From Bacteroidales bacterium (lineage in GTDB: Bacteria > Bacteroidota > Bacteroidia > Bacteroidales > FEN-979), in the NCBI GenBank assembly GCA_023229525.1, contig JALNZC010000014.1, positions 23,903-87,902 on the forward strand: a stretch of 64,000 bases of DNA, in the 5' to 3' direction. Below are positions 33,810 through 42,977 of the stretch, piece after piece (the stretch's first letter is position 1; each line of letters opens with the position of its first letter). Below the pieces are notes generated by a model. The model had not been told where the DNA came from. It worked only from the letters and a program-made list of their open reading frames with translations, and did no database searches. Made by a program: the position numbers and the translations under genes.

Positions 33810-35312
33810 ATGGATTTGGAACATTATTTCAAAAAATTCCGGGATGAGATCATAGGTATAGATCAGCGCTATTTTACCCCTTATGGCAGAAAAAAGCTGA
33901 TCTATGCCGATTGGATCGCCAGTGGACGTCTGTATGGACCTATAGAAGAGAAAATGACGCATTCTATCGGTCCGTTCGTTGCAAATACCCATACGGAAAC
34001 GAGTGAGTGCGGACGGCTTATGACGGAAGTTTACTGTCTTGCTCAGGAACGAATAAAACACCATGTTAATGCAGATCCAAACGACGTCATCCTGACAACC
34101 GGATTCGGAATGACCGGGGCGATCGTAAAATTCCAGCGCATCCTGGGATTGAAGATCTGCGGCGATCTTGCCCATTATAAGTGTCTCCGTGATGAAGAGA
34201 GACCCGTCGTTTTCATCACACATATGGAACACCATTCCAACCATACCTCCTGGTATGAAACGGCGGCAGATGTTGTAGTAGTTGAACCCGGAAAAGATCT
34301 CCTCGTAGACCTGGATAATCTTGAGTCTGCCCTTAAAAAATACAAGGATCGAAAGCGTAAGATCGGCTCCTTCACCGCTTGTTCCAATGTTACTGGGATC
34401 CGGACGCCGTATTATCAGATGGCCCGGCTAATGCATGAATATGGAGGTGTTGCCTTCATTGATTTTGCTGCTTCCGCCCCTTATGACACCATGGATATGC
34501 ACCCCGCCGATCCAATGGAAAAACTGGATGCAGTGTTGTTTTCACCGCATAAATTCCTCGGAGGACCGGGATCTTCTGGTGTACTGATATTCGATTCAGC
34601 CCTTTATCATAACGAGGTCCCGGATCAACCGGGTGGAGGAACTGTTGATTGGACCAATCCATGGGGTGAGTACAAATTTATCGACGATATTGAGATCCGG
34701 GAAGATGGAGGTACACCTGGTTTCCTGCAAGCCATCCGGACAGCCTTTGCATTGGAATTGAAAGAACAGATGGGAATTCAACACATGGCTCAACGGGAAA
34801 AAGAATTGCTTCATCAGGCGTTTCAAGTTATGGTTAAAATACCAGGATTACATATTCTTGCTGATCATGTAAGGGACCGGTTGGGAATCATATCATTCTA
34901 TATTGATTCGATTCACTACAACCTTGTTGTCAAATTATTGAGCGACCGGTTCGGGATCCAGGTCAGGGGAGGATGCGTCTGCGCAGGCACCTATGGACAT
35001 TATCTGCTCCATGTCAGCCATGACCGGTCCAGAAAAATCACGGATAAGATCAATCATGGTGATCTTTCGGAGAAACCCGGATGGGTACGGCTCTCCCTCC
35101 ATCCTACCCTCACGAATGATGAACTTGCCTTTATCACTGATTCGATTCATCAGATCGCCATACATCACACTACATGGAGCCAGGACTATGTATATGATAA
35201 ACATACCAATGATTTTCGTCATAAAACCGGCACTACTCACCACTTACAGGCCAGGTCCCTACTCTCATTACCGGAAATGAACGTGAATGTACTGGTTACT
35301 GAACCTGTATAA
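33810..35312 (+). CDS. Class V aminotransferase, cysteine desulfurase-like
   Basis: PLP enzyme of 500 residues, longer than SufS or IscS (about 405). The PLP lysine is in FSPHKFLGGPGSSGV, the cofactor Asp and His lie in VAFIDFAASAPYDT, and a Cys-rich active loop reads RGGCVCAGTYGHYLL where desulfurases have the catalytic Cys. The C-terminal 60 residues are extra. By position it would release persulfide sulfur for the TusA and DsrE proteins downstream. A GTG one codon earlier is possible. Whether cysteine is the substrate is inferred. Confidence 0.78.
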   Translation: MDLEHYFKKFRDEIIGIDQRYFTPYGRKKLIYADWIASGRLYGPIEEKMTHSIGPFVANTHTETSECGRLMTEVYCLAQERIKHHVNADPNDVILTTGFGMTGAIVKFQRILGLKICGDLAHYKCLRDEERPVVFITHMEHHSNHTSWYETAADVVVVEPGKDLLVDLDNLESALKKYKDRKRKIGSFTACSNVTGIRTPYYQMARLMHEYGGVAFIDFAASAPYDTMDMHPADPMEKLDAVLFSPHKFLGGPGSSGVLIFDSALYHNEVPDQPGGGTVDWTNPWGEYKFIDDIEIREDGGTPGFLQAIRTAFALELKEQMGIQHMAQREKELLHQAFQVMVKIPGLHILADHVRDRLGIISFYIDSIHYNLVVKLLSDRFGIQVRGGCVCAGTYGHYLLHVSHDRSRKITDKINHGDLSEKPGWVRLSLHPTLTNDELAFITDSIHQIAIHHTTWSQDYVYDKHTNDFRHKTGTTHHLQARSLLSLPEMNVNVLVTEPV

Positions 35313-35347
35313 ATAGGTAAATGACTCCGGAGCGATGAAAAAGTTGT

Positions 35348-35363
35348 TGTGATATAAATCACA
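35348..35363. promoter_or_regulatory. Perfect CRP/FNR-like operator upstream of the dsrE2-tusA-hdr operon
   Basis: TGTGA-TATAAA-TCACA, a perfect match to the CRP-type palindrome, 115 bases upstream of the DsrE2 start. With the regulator gene 2 kb away, it is the best candidate for local control of the Hdr operon. Confidence 0.6.
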
Positions 35364-35477
35364 GTTCGACCTGCCAACAATCATAACACTTTTTACTTTG
35401 CCTGATCATTCTCTGTTTACTTTTGTCGACATATATGTCGATACGTAGATATAATCGTTAGCTTATAAACATACATT

Positions 35478-36023
35478 ATGGAGAGAGAATTTCAACAACA
35501 ACTAAATGACCTGAAAACCAGGCTGACAAAACATGAAACTGGTACCAAAGACCAGCTTTCGATGGTCATATTTTCGGGGGAAATGGATAAAATACTGGCG
35601 GCAATGATCATTGCTACTGGGGCATCGGCATATGACATGAAGATAAAACTGTTCTTCACCTTCTGGGCAATTTCGGCGTTACGCGACCCGGTAAAAAAAG
35701 GGAAGGGCAAGAATATCATCGAGAAGATGTTTGGCATGATGCTGCCAAAAGGCAGTTCCAGACTGAAAATCTCAAAAATGAACATGGGTGGCATGGGTAC
35801 AGCTATGATCAAAGGTATCATGAAGAAACATAATGTAGCATCACTGGACGAAATGCTGAAAACCGCAGGAGAACTCGGGGTTGAGATCAACATTTGTGAA
35901 ATGTCGATGAACCTGATGGGTTTCAAACGGGAAGAAATGATTGATTATCCCCATATGACTGTTTGCGGGGTCGGAACGTTTCTCTCGGATGCACAAGAAA
36001 GTAAAATTCAATTATTTATCTAA
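35478..36023 (+). CDS. DsrE2-type sulfur-carrier protein
   Basis: A DsrE/DsrF/DrsH-family protein of 181 residues: LSMVIFSGEMDKILAAMIIATGASAYDMK, a hydrophobic helix (KLFFTFWAISALR), and the C-terminal VEINICEMSMNLMGF with the conserved Cys that carries sulfur in this family. DsrE2-like proteins partner with TusA and rhodaneses in sulfur oxidation and persulfide trafficking. It leads the operon DsrE2-TusA-MvhD-HdrA-HdrA-QmoC and is 21 bases before tusA. Confidence 0.85.
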   Translation: MEREFQQQLNDLKTRLTKHETGTKDQLSMVIFSGEMDKILAAMIIATGASAYDMKIKLFFTFWAISALRDPVKKGKGKNIIEKMFGMMLPKGSSRLKISKMNMGGMGTAMIKGIMKKHNVASLDEMLKTAGELGVEINICEMSMNLMGFKREEMIDYPHMTVCGVGTFLSDAQESKIQLFI

Positions 36024-36044
36024 CACACACAGGAAGACTAAAAA

Positions 36045-36296
36045 ATGAACACAGAAGAACTTAAAAATTTAAAATCGAACAAAATCGTAGATGCACGGGG
36101 AACTGCATGCCCCGGACCACTGTTAGCAGCCAAGAAAGCCATCGGGGAGATCAGTTCCGGGGAGGTAATGGAGATATATTCCTCCGATGAGGGAACCAAG
36201 ATTGACATTCCCAAATGGTGCCAGAAGATGAGTCATGAGTTCATAGGAATCTTTGAAGAAGACAGCTACTCGAGATTATTTTTGAAAAAAGCTTAA
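36045..36296 (+). CDS. tusA: TusA-family sulfur carrier
   Basis: An 83-residue TusA/SirA-fold protein with the CPxP-type motif at Cys22 (GTACPGPLLAAKKAI), which binds sulfur as persulfide. IYSSDEGTKIDIPKWCQKM matches the family second half. TusA paralogues located beside Hdr and DsrE genes feed persulfide sulfur into those systems rather than tRNA thiolation. Confidence 0.92.
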   Translation: MNTEELKNLKSNKIVDARGTACPGPLLAAKKAIGEISSGEVMEIYSSDEGTKIDIPKWCQKMSHEFIGIFEEDSYSRLFLKKA

Positions 36297-36303
36297 AACC
36301 ACA

Positions 36304-36382
36304 TTCCCCGGAAGTCCGTCCCAAATATCCATTTTACTGCTCGTATTACTCAATTGAAGACTGTCCTGCGGGCTTCCGGGAA
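36304..36382 (+). other. Long-loop inverted repeat between tusA and the MvhD-like gene
   Basis: TTCCCCGGAAGTCCG (36304-36318) pairs with CGGGCTTCCGGGAA (36369-36382) with one mismatch and one bulge, enclosing about 50 bases. No T-run follows, so it is not a standard terminator. It might stabilise upstream mRNA. Confidence 0.45.
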
Positions 36383-36406
36383 TTGGTTTGTCATAAAACT
36401 TACAAC

Positions 36407-36802
36407 ATGGAAAATACAAAATCACCGAGGATACTGGTGTTTTCTACCGACAAGATCTCTGATCCGGGAATCGATCAGGCAGGGTTACGGAAAATCCATT
36501 ACTCACCTTCGGTATATGTGATCAGTTTGCCTTGCTCATCGGGCATCAAACCCCGTTGGGTTATGCATGCACTGGAAAAAGGATTTGACGGAGTTTTTAT
36601 TGCAGCCGACGGACATGAATGCTCATACAGTTCCCATTGTCCTGATTTTACGAATAAAATTATTGAGGAATGTCAGCGGCAAATGAAGGAAAAGAACATC
36701 AGCCCCAAAAGGATACGAATGGCGGCTATCTGTTCAGTGTGCGCAGAACCTTTTGCCAACCACATGGCCAACTTCACAAAAATATTAGCAGAACTTTCAT
36801 GA
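36407..36802 (+). CDS. MvhD-like hydrogenase iron-sulfur subunit (QmoB C-terminal type)
   Basis: Small protein of the MvhD/FrhD family that passes electrons between a partner and HdrA. Family features are SPRILVFSTDKISDPGIDQAG, the VISLPCSSGIKPRWVMHALEKG stretch, GVFIAADGHECSYSSHCPDF and AAICSVCAEPF, with several cysteines for a [2Fe-2S] cluster. Some family cysteines near the N-terminus are replaced. Start 36407 is chosen over 36383 to remove eight unusual residues. Its stop overlaps the ATG of the next gene (ATGA). Confidence 0.75.
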   Translation: MENTKSPRILVFSTDKISDPGIDQAGLRKIHYSPSVYVISLPCSSGIKPRWVMHALEKGFDGVFIAADGHECSYSSHCPDFTNKIIEECQRQMKEKNISPKRIRMAAICSVCAEPFANHMANFTKILAELS

Positions 36803-39546
36803 AGACGGAAGAAAAAAAGTACGATGTAATGGTCATTGGTGGTGGTATTGCCGGACAGGAAGCAGCATTATCCCTTGCCAACATGGATTATAAGGTGCTG
36901 CTTGTTGAGAAAGGATTATCCATCGGCGGCAAAATGATCCAGTTGAGTAAGGTTTTCCCTACCCTTGACTGTGCAGCCTGTATCACCACACCGAAAATGT
37001 CTGAAACAGCCAGGCATTCCAATATAAGCCTGCTGTTGAATTCTCAAATTGACAGTATAAAGCGGAATGAAAAAGGTTTTCATCTTGAGATCACAAAAAA
37101 TCCCAGGTATGTTAGGCCCGAAGCCTGCACCGGGTGCCAGGATTGCGAAATGGCCTGTCCCGAAGTCAGGCCGGATGAGTATAACGCTTACCTGGCAGGT
37201 CGTAAAGTCGCTTATATTCCATTTAGCCTTGCAAATCCAAGAATTGCGGTCATTGATCGTCAGGATGAATCTGCTCCCTGTATTGCCGCATGTCCCGGAG
37301 GTGTAAAACCATATGGTTATATCTCCCTGATCAGGAATGGTCAATACGAGCAAGCTATGCATCTTCATATGGAAGATATACCTATTCCCGGGAGTCTTGG
37401 CCGTGCCTGCTATGCACCCTGTCAGAAAGAATGTACACGAGCCGGTCTCGACGCCACGGTCGACATCCGCAGGATAAAAAGATTTTTTGCTGAAGACTAT
37501 TACAATAAATTCCCACAGGAACCATCGCGCCTGATAGAAAAGAAAACAGGCAAGAAAGTCGCAATTGTGGGCTCCGGTCCGGCAGGACTTACAGTAGCAT
37601 ACCATTTGGCGCTGGCAGGACATACGGTCAAGATCCTCGAAGCTGCCTCTGAAGCGGGAGGTATGTTAAAACTTACCCTTCCTGAATACCGGCTTCCCAA
37701 TACTGTTGTAAATCGCGATATTGAAAACATTACTTCGCTGGGTGTAGAAATCGAATGTAATCACCCGATCGGCAGTCTGAAAAAGCTCAGAGAACACGGA
37801 TATGATGCAGTGTTCGTCGCCGTGGGAACACATAAAACCGGCAAGTTGAATTTACCGGGTGCCGATATGAAGGGAGTTGTTTCCTGTCTTGATTTTCTGA
37901 GAGATTCAAAGATCGGATTAAAAACCGATTTGAAGGGCAAAAAGGTAATGGTGATAGGTGGTGGTAATACTGCCATGGATTCGGCACGCACCGCCTTAAG
38001 ACTTGGTGCATCTAAAGTATCTGTAATTTACCGGAGAAGCCGGGAAGAAATGCCGGCTTGGAAAGAAGAGATCCGTGATGCGGAAGCAGAAGGAGTTGTT
38101 TTACATCTATTGAGCAATCCGGTTCATTTTAAAGGGATCAACGGGGAGATAACCCATGCTGTATTGATCAAAATGGAACTGGGCGAACCTGATGCCAGTG
38201 GCCGCAGAAAACCGGTTGAAGTCAAAGGGTCGGAATATACCGAAGATGTTGATTTTGTAATTGAAGCCATTGGGCTTTCACCAACAACCGGACCATTCAG
38301 CAAAGAAATTGAGTTGGATAAAGATGGTCGGATAAAAGTGGATACCCTAACACTTCAGACAACTTTTCCCTGGCTTTTTGCCGGTGGTGATTCGGTCAGC
38401 GGTTCCAGCACGATCATCGAAGCGGCCGGACAGGGAAAACGGGCAGCATTTTACATGGATAAATTCCTGCAGGGGCTTGAGTTGGATAACTATGAATTCG
38501 GGGATAAATTACCTCCGGTAGATAAAAAGAAAGTATTGACAAGGTCTGATATCAGCCGGAAATCTACAATTGAAGAAAAATTCCGACCTGTTCAGGAACG
38601 CATACATGACTTTGAAGAAGTGGAACTTACCTTAACCGAAAAAGAGGTTAGACAAAGTGCAGATCGTTGTCTCGATTGCAGCAATTGCCGGGAATGTCAT
38701 CAGTGTGTTGCAGCTTGTCCTGCCAATGCCATTGATTTCACCCAGAAAAAAGAAATGGTGAATGCATATGCAAGCTCCGTGATCATTGCTTCCGGATTTA
38801 ATCTTTTCAATGCAGCTTTTAAACCCCAATACTCATTTAACCAATTGCCAAATGTTATCGATTCCTTGCAGATGGACCGGCTTATCGCTCCTACCCGTCC
38901 TTTTAATCATGTGTTAAGGCCTGGTGACGGAAAGACACCGGAAAATATTGCCTATGTATTATGCACCGGATCAAGGGATTCAAGCCTCACAAACTATCGA
39001 AGCTGTAGCGTTGCAAGTGCAAACAATCCTATATGCTCACAGATATGTTGTATGTATTCACTCAAACAGGCCCAGTTGCTGATGGGAGCCCTGCCCATGG
39101 CTGATATCACCATCTATTATATGGACATCCGTGCCTTTGGAAAGGGTTATGAGGAGTTTTACCAGCAATCGAAATCTATGGGGGTTAATCTAATCAAGGG
39201 CAAGGTTGCAAGGATCCGTGAAAAAGAAAATCATACTGGTGATCTGATCCTCCGGTTCGAAAATGTGGAAACAGGAGAGGTGAAAGAAGCAGAACACGAC
39301 CTGGTTGCTTTATCTGTTGGTGTTCAGCCAAACAATGAAATCATAAAAGCTTTTAAGGGTACAACTCTGGAACTGGATGAATTCAGTTTTATTAAACAGG
39401 TTGACATGTTAACCAATCCTTCAAAAACGACAATAGAGGGCGTATTTGTTGCAGGTACTGCTGGCGGGCCAATGGATATACCAGATTCCATACTTTCGGC
39501 CGGTTGCGCCGCTTCAGAGGTTGCAAGTTATTTGAATGATAAATAA
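36799..39546 (+). CDS. HdrA-like flavoprotein with inserted GltD/NfnB-type domain
   Basis: A 915-residue protein. N-terminal HdrA FAD domain (VMVIGGGIAGQEAALSLANM), then a [4Fe-4S] motif CTGCQDCEMACPE near 113, then an inserted GltD/NfnB-like module (about 150-590) with its N-terminal Fe-S half (CIAACPGGVKP, CYAPCQKECTRAG), a FAD site (IVGSGPAGLTVAYHLALAG) and an NAD(P) site (VIGGGNTAMDSARTALRLGA). Then CLDCSNCRECHQCVAACP and the C-terminal half of HdrA. It could pass electrons from NAD(P)H into the Hdr complex or bifurcate them. Start 36799 overlaps the previous stop. Confidence 0.85.
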   Translation: MKTEEKKYDVMVIGGGIAGQEAALSLANMDYKVLLVEKGLSIGGKMIQLSKVFPTLDCAACITTPKMSETARHSNISLLLNSQIDSIKRNEKGFHLEITKNPRYVRPEACTGCQDCEMACPEVRPDEYNAYLAGRKVAYIPFSLANPRIAVIDRQDESAPCIAACPGGVKPYGYISLIRNGQYEQAMHLHMEDIPIPGSLGRACYAPCQKECTRAGLDATVDIRRIKRFFAEDYYNKFPQEPSRLIEKKTGKKVAIVGSGPAGLTVAYHLALAGHTVKILEAASEAGGMLKLTLPEYRLPNTVVNRDIENITSLGVEIECNHPIGSLKKLREHGYDAVFVAVGTHKTGKLNLPGADMKGVVSCLDFLRDSKIGLKTDLKGKKVMVIGGGNTAMDSARTALRLGASKVSVIYRRSREEMPAWKEEIRDAEAEGVVLHLLSNPVHFKGINGEITHAVLIKMELGEPDASGRRKPVEVKGSEYTEDVDFVIEAIGLSPTTGPFSKEIELDKDGRIKVDTLTLQTTFPWLFAGGDSVSGSSTIIEAAGQGKRAAFYMDKFLQGLELDNYEFGDKLPPVDKKKVLTRSDISRKSTIEEKFRPVQERIHDFEEVELTLTEKEVRQSADRCLDCSNCRECHQCVAACPANAIDFTQKKEMVNAYASSVIIASGFNLFNAAFKPQYSFNQLPNVIDSLQMDRLIAPTRPFNHVLRPGDGKTPENIAYVLCTGSRDSSLTNYRSCSVASANNPICSQICCMYSLKQAQLLMGALPMADITIYYMDIRAFGKGYEEFYQQSKSMGVNLIKGKVARIREKENHTGDLILRFENVETGEVKEAEHDLVALSVGVQPNNEIIKAFKGTTLELDEFSFIKQVDMLTNPSKTTIEGVFVAGTAGGPMDIPDSILSAGCAASEVASYLNDK

Positions 39547-39549
39547 TCT

Positions 39550-41541
39550 ATGGGAAACAAAGAAAAAAAAGAACGGATAGGGGTTTATATCTGTCATTGC
39601 GGCGGAAACATCTCTGATTACGTGGACGTGTCGCAGCTTAGCGACATGATGAAAAAAGAAGATGGGGTCATGATCGCAAAAGATGTCATGTTCGCCTGTG
39701 CGGATTCCAACCAAAAGGAGATGATCAGGGATATTCAGAACGAAAAGCTTGATGCTATTGTGGTGGCTTCCTGTTCGCCCAAACTTCACCTGCATACATT
39801 TCGGAATGTCGCCCAACGAGCAGGGATCAATGCATATAATTATACCCAGGTTAACATTCGTGAACAATGTTCCTGGGCCCATTCCGATACTCCGAGGGCC
39901 GCAAGTATAAAAGCAGCCGGACTTATCCGTGCCGGGATAAACAAAGTTGCTTATTCAGAAGCGCTGGAAAATATCGAAGTTTCTTCGACCAGGGCGGTAG
40001 TCGTCATTGGCGCAGGCATTTCCGGAATGCGGGCATCCATTGACCTTGCCAGAATGGGAAACCAGGTGTACCTGATTGAGAAAGATAAAACATTGGGCGG
40101 GCATCTTGCAAAATGGGATGAACTGTATATCAAAGGTAACACGGGTAAAAACATCATTGCCAATCTTTACAAGGATATTAAAAGGTTCACAAACATCACG
40201 GTTTTTACACTCGCCACCATTGAAAAAGTTTCCGGAAGTATCGGAAATTTCATCGTCGAGGTTAAAACCGGAAATGAAATCCTGAATTTAAAATCGGGAG
40301 CAATTCTTGTTACCACAGGTTTTGATTTTTATATTCCAAAGGAAGGAGAATTCGGTTATAAAAACTTTCCGTCGGTAATAACATTGCCTGAATTCAGCGA
40401 ATTGATTGATCATAAACAAGACAACCTGATTTACAATAATCGCAAGGTAAAAAGTATAGCCTATATTTATTGTGTAGGAATGAGGCAAACCAAGGGTGAA
40501 AATAAATATTGTTCCAGGGTTTGCTGCACAACTGCCATTCACAATTCACTAATTATTCACGAAAAATTCAGGAACATCAAAGCGTATCATCTTTACCGGG
40601 ATATCCGGACCTATGGGAAACAAGAGATACTGTATGAACAATCATCTAAAAACGGCGATATTTATCTGAAATATGACGAAAAAAAAACCCCTGTTGTTGA
40701 AGAAACGGATGGTAAGCTCCTTATTAAAATTACTGATGAGCTGACCAGGTGCATGGATCTGGAACTGGAGGCTGAACTGGTAGTTCTTGTCACCGGTATG
40801 GTTCCACGAAGCGACAGTTCACAGATTTCCGAAAAATTAAAGATTCCTGTTGGCAATGATAAATTTTTCAATGAAATCCATCCAAAATTGAGACCAGTTG
40901 AGACGGTCATCAATGGTGTATTTATAGGCGGCTCCTGCCAGGGACCAAAAAATATTTCTGAATCTGTTCAATCCTCATTGTCGGCAGCGGGCAAGATCAA
41001 TGCGCTGACAAAAAATCCAACCATTCTGCTTGAACCCATTATTGCCCGGATCAATTTTGAAACCTGTGTTTGGTGTGGGAAATGCCAGGAAGTTTGCGAA
41101 TATGATGCGATCTTCCAGTTGGAAATGAACGGTAAAGTCGTGGCGTCGGTAAACAATTCTGTTTGTAAGGGTTGCGGGATCTGTGCCCCCATATGCCCTG
41201 CCGATGCCATTGACATTGCCCAATACTCCAATGCTGAGATCGAGGGTATGATTGATGTTTTTACTGAAAAAGTCGAACTTAAAGAAGCGACAGGTACAGA
41301 ATCGTCTGGTGTCGTTGGAAAAGGTATTGGCATGAAAGATATGCCTCAGATCTGGCGTAGTATTGTCGGTTCCCTTGAAAATAGTCCAAAAACCATTCCT
41401 GCATTAGCCGATGAACTCAGGTTGGATCCAGAACTCATCACGTATCATGTAATGACCATGAACAAGTATTTTATTATTGAGTCTGCCGGCATTGATGATA
41501 ACGACGAATACTATCGTTACCAACTTAAAAATAAGGTATAA
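39550..41541 (+). CDS. HdrA-like flavoprotein with C-terminal extension
   Basis: A 663-residue classical HdrA-like protein: GVYICHCGGNISDYVDV start, CADSNQKEMI and SCSPKLHLHTFRN, FAD motif VVIGAGISGMRASIDLARM, and GGSCQGPKNISESVQSSLSA at the FAD-domain end, followed by two [4Fe-4S] motifs CVWCGKCQEVCEYDAIF and CKGCGICAPICPADAI. The last 65 residues look like a winged-helix domain (ENSPKTIPALADELRLDPELI), an unusual addition. Paired with the preceding protein it resembles QmoA/QmoB. The stop overlaps the next ATG (TAATG). Confidence 0.87.
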   Translation: MGNKEKKERIGVYICHCGGNISDYVDVSQLSDMMKKEDGVMIAKDVMFACADSNQKEMIRDIQNEKLDAIVVASCSPKLHLHTFRNVAQRAGINAYNYTQVNIREQCSWAHSDTPRAASIKAAGLIRAGINKVAYSEALENIEVSSTRAVVVIGAGISGMRASIDLARMGNQVYLIEKDKTLGGHLAKWDELYIKGNTGKNIIANLYKDIKRFTNITVFTLATIEKVSGSIGNFIVEVKTGNEILNLKSGAILVTTGFDFYIPKEGEFGYKNFPSVITLPEFSELIDHKQDNLIYNNRKVKSIAYIYCVGMRQTKGENKYCSRVCCTTAIHNSLIIHEKFRNIKAYHLYRDIRTYGKQEILYEQSSKNGDIYLKYDEKKTPVVEETDGKLLIKITDELTRCMDLELEAELVVLVTGMVPRSDSSQISEKLKIPVGNDKFFNEIHPKLRPVETVINGVFIGGSCQGPKNISESVQSSLSAAGKINALTKNPTILLEPIIARINFETCVWCGKCQEVCEYDAIFQLEMNGKVVASVNNSVCKGCGICAPICPADAIDIAQYSNAEIEGMIDVFTEKVELKEATGTESSGVVGKGIGMKDMPQIWRSIVGSLENSPKTIPALADELRLDPELITYHVMTMNKYFIIESAGIDDNDEYYRYQLKNKV

Positions 41542-42656
41542 TGACAAAGATAGATCCCCATTTTGCAGGTGAACTTAAAAAGTACGGGGCAGAAGACTTT
41601 GCTGCCTGCTTCAACTGCGGAAACTGTACCGCTGTTTGTACCTTATCGGAGAAAACCGCCAACTTCCCACGTATGATGATACGGATGGGAGTACTCGGAC
41701 TGAAAAAAGATATCCTTGCAAGCAAGGAACCCTGGCTATGCTATGCTTGCGGTGATTGTTCTGAAACCTGTCCCAGGCAGGCAGGACCTGGCCATTATAT
41801 GGCTGCCATCAGACGCTTTGCCATTGCTCATTACGAGCCAACAGGGTTAGCCAGGCTTCTCTTTAAAAGTAACCCTTTTGCCATTTTTTTCACGATTCTC
41901 CTTGCGGTAATTCTTGGGATATTTCTGTTTACGCTGAAACCCGATCATGAAGTTGTGAGGTGGATTTTCAATTGGCTCCCGTTTGCAGTGATCCATGATA
42001 TGGGTATGGTAATTTTCGGATTCACCGGTTTGGCAGTTTTGATTGGACTGATCAATATGTTACGTCACATTTCAGGAAATTCCAAGAAAGCCAAAGGGAA
42101 AAAACAATCGGCATGGAATGCCTTCAAGGGGGTGGTAGGTGAAATAGCAACCATGAAACGTTATCGTGATTGCGACCTTGAAGAGGATTCATACTGGAAA
42201 GAAAAACCTGCATACATACGACCATGGTTTATCCACTGGTCAATCATGTGGGGTTTTATTGGCCTGTTCCTTTCGACCGTTCTTGATTTTATTCTGAAAG
42301 ATCCGGCAACAAACATTTGGTGGCCCAGCAGGATACTTGGAACTGTCGCAGGGATATTAATGATTTATGGCGCTTCGCTGGCTATCTTTTACCGGCTAAA
42401 GAAAGTTACAAAAACTTACGAAGAAACGCGGTTTTCCGATTGGACCTTTCTGATTTTTCTTTGGATCGCGGGAATCACTGGATTCTGGATGGAGAATGCT
42501 GTCGCATTTTCATCAAATGTAAACTTGCATCATGTGATATTTTTAATTCACACGATCATTTCAATGGAGCTGGTTATTCTTTTTGCCTTTTCAAAATTCG
42601 CCCATGCAGTATACCGGCCTCTGGCTTTATTTTTTCATTTCAAAAACCAGGGATAA
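41541..42656 (+). CDS. QmoC-like membrane subunit (HdrC ferredoxin plus cytochrome b-type domain)
   Basis: A 371-residue fusion: N-terminal HdrC-like part with two clusters (CFNCGNCTAVCTL; CYACGDCSETCPRQA) and a C-terminal six-helix membrane domain of the NarI/QmoC kind with conserved His residues (FAVIHDMGMVIFGF, FIHWSIMWGFIGLFL, NLHHVIFLIHTIISMEL) suited to haem b. It would link the soluble Hdr-like subunits to the menaquinone pool, in line with mqnA in this genome. Last gene of the operon. Confidence 0.87.
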   Translation: MTKIDPHFAGELKKYGAEDFAACFNCGNCTAVCTLSEKTANFPRMMIRMGVLGLKKDILASKEPWLCYACGDCSETCPRQAGPGHYMAAIRRFAIAHYEPTGLARLLFKSNPFAIFFTILLAVILGIFLFTLKPDHEVVRWIFNWLPFAVIHDMGMVIFGFTGLAVLIGLINMLRHISGNSKKAKGKKQSAWNAFKGVVGEIATMKRYRDCDLEEDSYWKEKPAYIRPWFIHWSIMWGFIGLFLSTVLDFILKDPATNIWWPSRILGTVAGILMIYGASLAIFYRLKKVTKTYEETRFSDWTFLIFLWIAGITGFWMENAVAFSSNVNLHHVIFLIHTIISMELVILFAFSKFAHAVYRPLALFFHFKNQG

Positions 42657-42908
42657 TCTCACCGGAGAACCTGCAAAGATCCTGCTGTGTATGCTAACTG
42701 CTCAACAAATTATCTATTTATATCCAGTAAATATACATAGTGATTTCAGGTATTTTAACGCTTGTGTGTGAAACGGATTATTTTGCAGTACCTGTCATAG
42801 TTCAACCCATGCCATTTTGCCATCAGAGCGGCCGGAAGATAATGTCCAGAACATTGCACTCCAGGGCTTTTCAAGAACCCTGAGGATTTGCTCGGCTTGT
42901 CATGGTAA
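42657..42908. other. Intergenic region with no recognised feature
   Basis: About 250 bases between the QmoC-like gene and the thioredoxin promoter. Short translated stretches in it have no family features. No terminator hairpin with a T-run is seen just after the operon. Confidence 0.4.
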
Positions 42909-42958
42909 TTAATTAAATCGCTTTAATATCACTAATTCGTTTTTTATTATTATTTTTG
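42909..42958 (+). promoter_or_regulatory. Thioredoxin promoter with operator shared with 48441-48481
   Basis: Contains ATTAAATCGCTTTAAT (perfect inverted repeat ATTAAA-N4-TTTAAT) within a 25-base block at 42909-42933 that recurs with one change at 48441-48465. TATTTTTG (42951-42958) is the -7 box. Confidence 0.65.
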
Positions 42959-42977
42959 TCCTTTAAAAGATAAACGT

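Noticed and set aside
36799..42656. Sulfate-reduction operon
   Set aside because: The Hdr/Qmo-like subunits alone are not enough; sat, apr and dsrAB are absent from the window.
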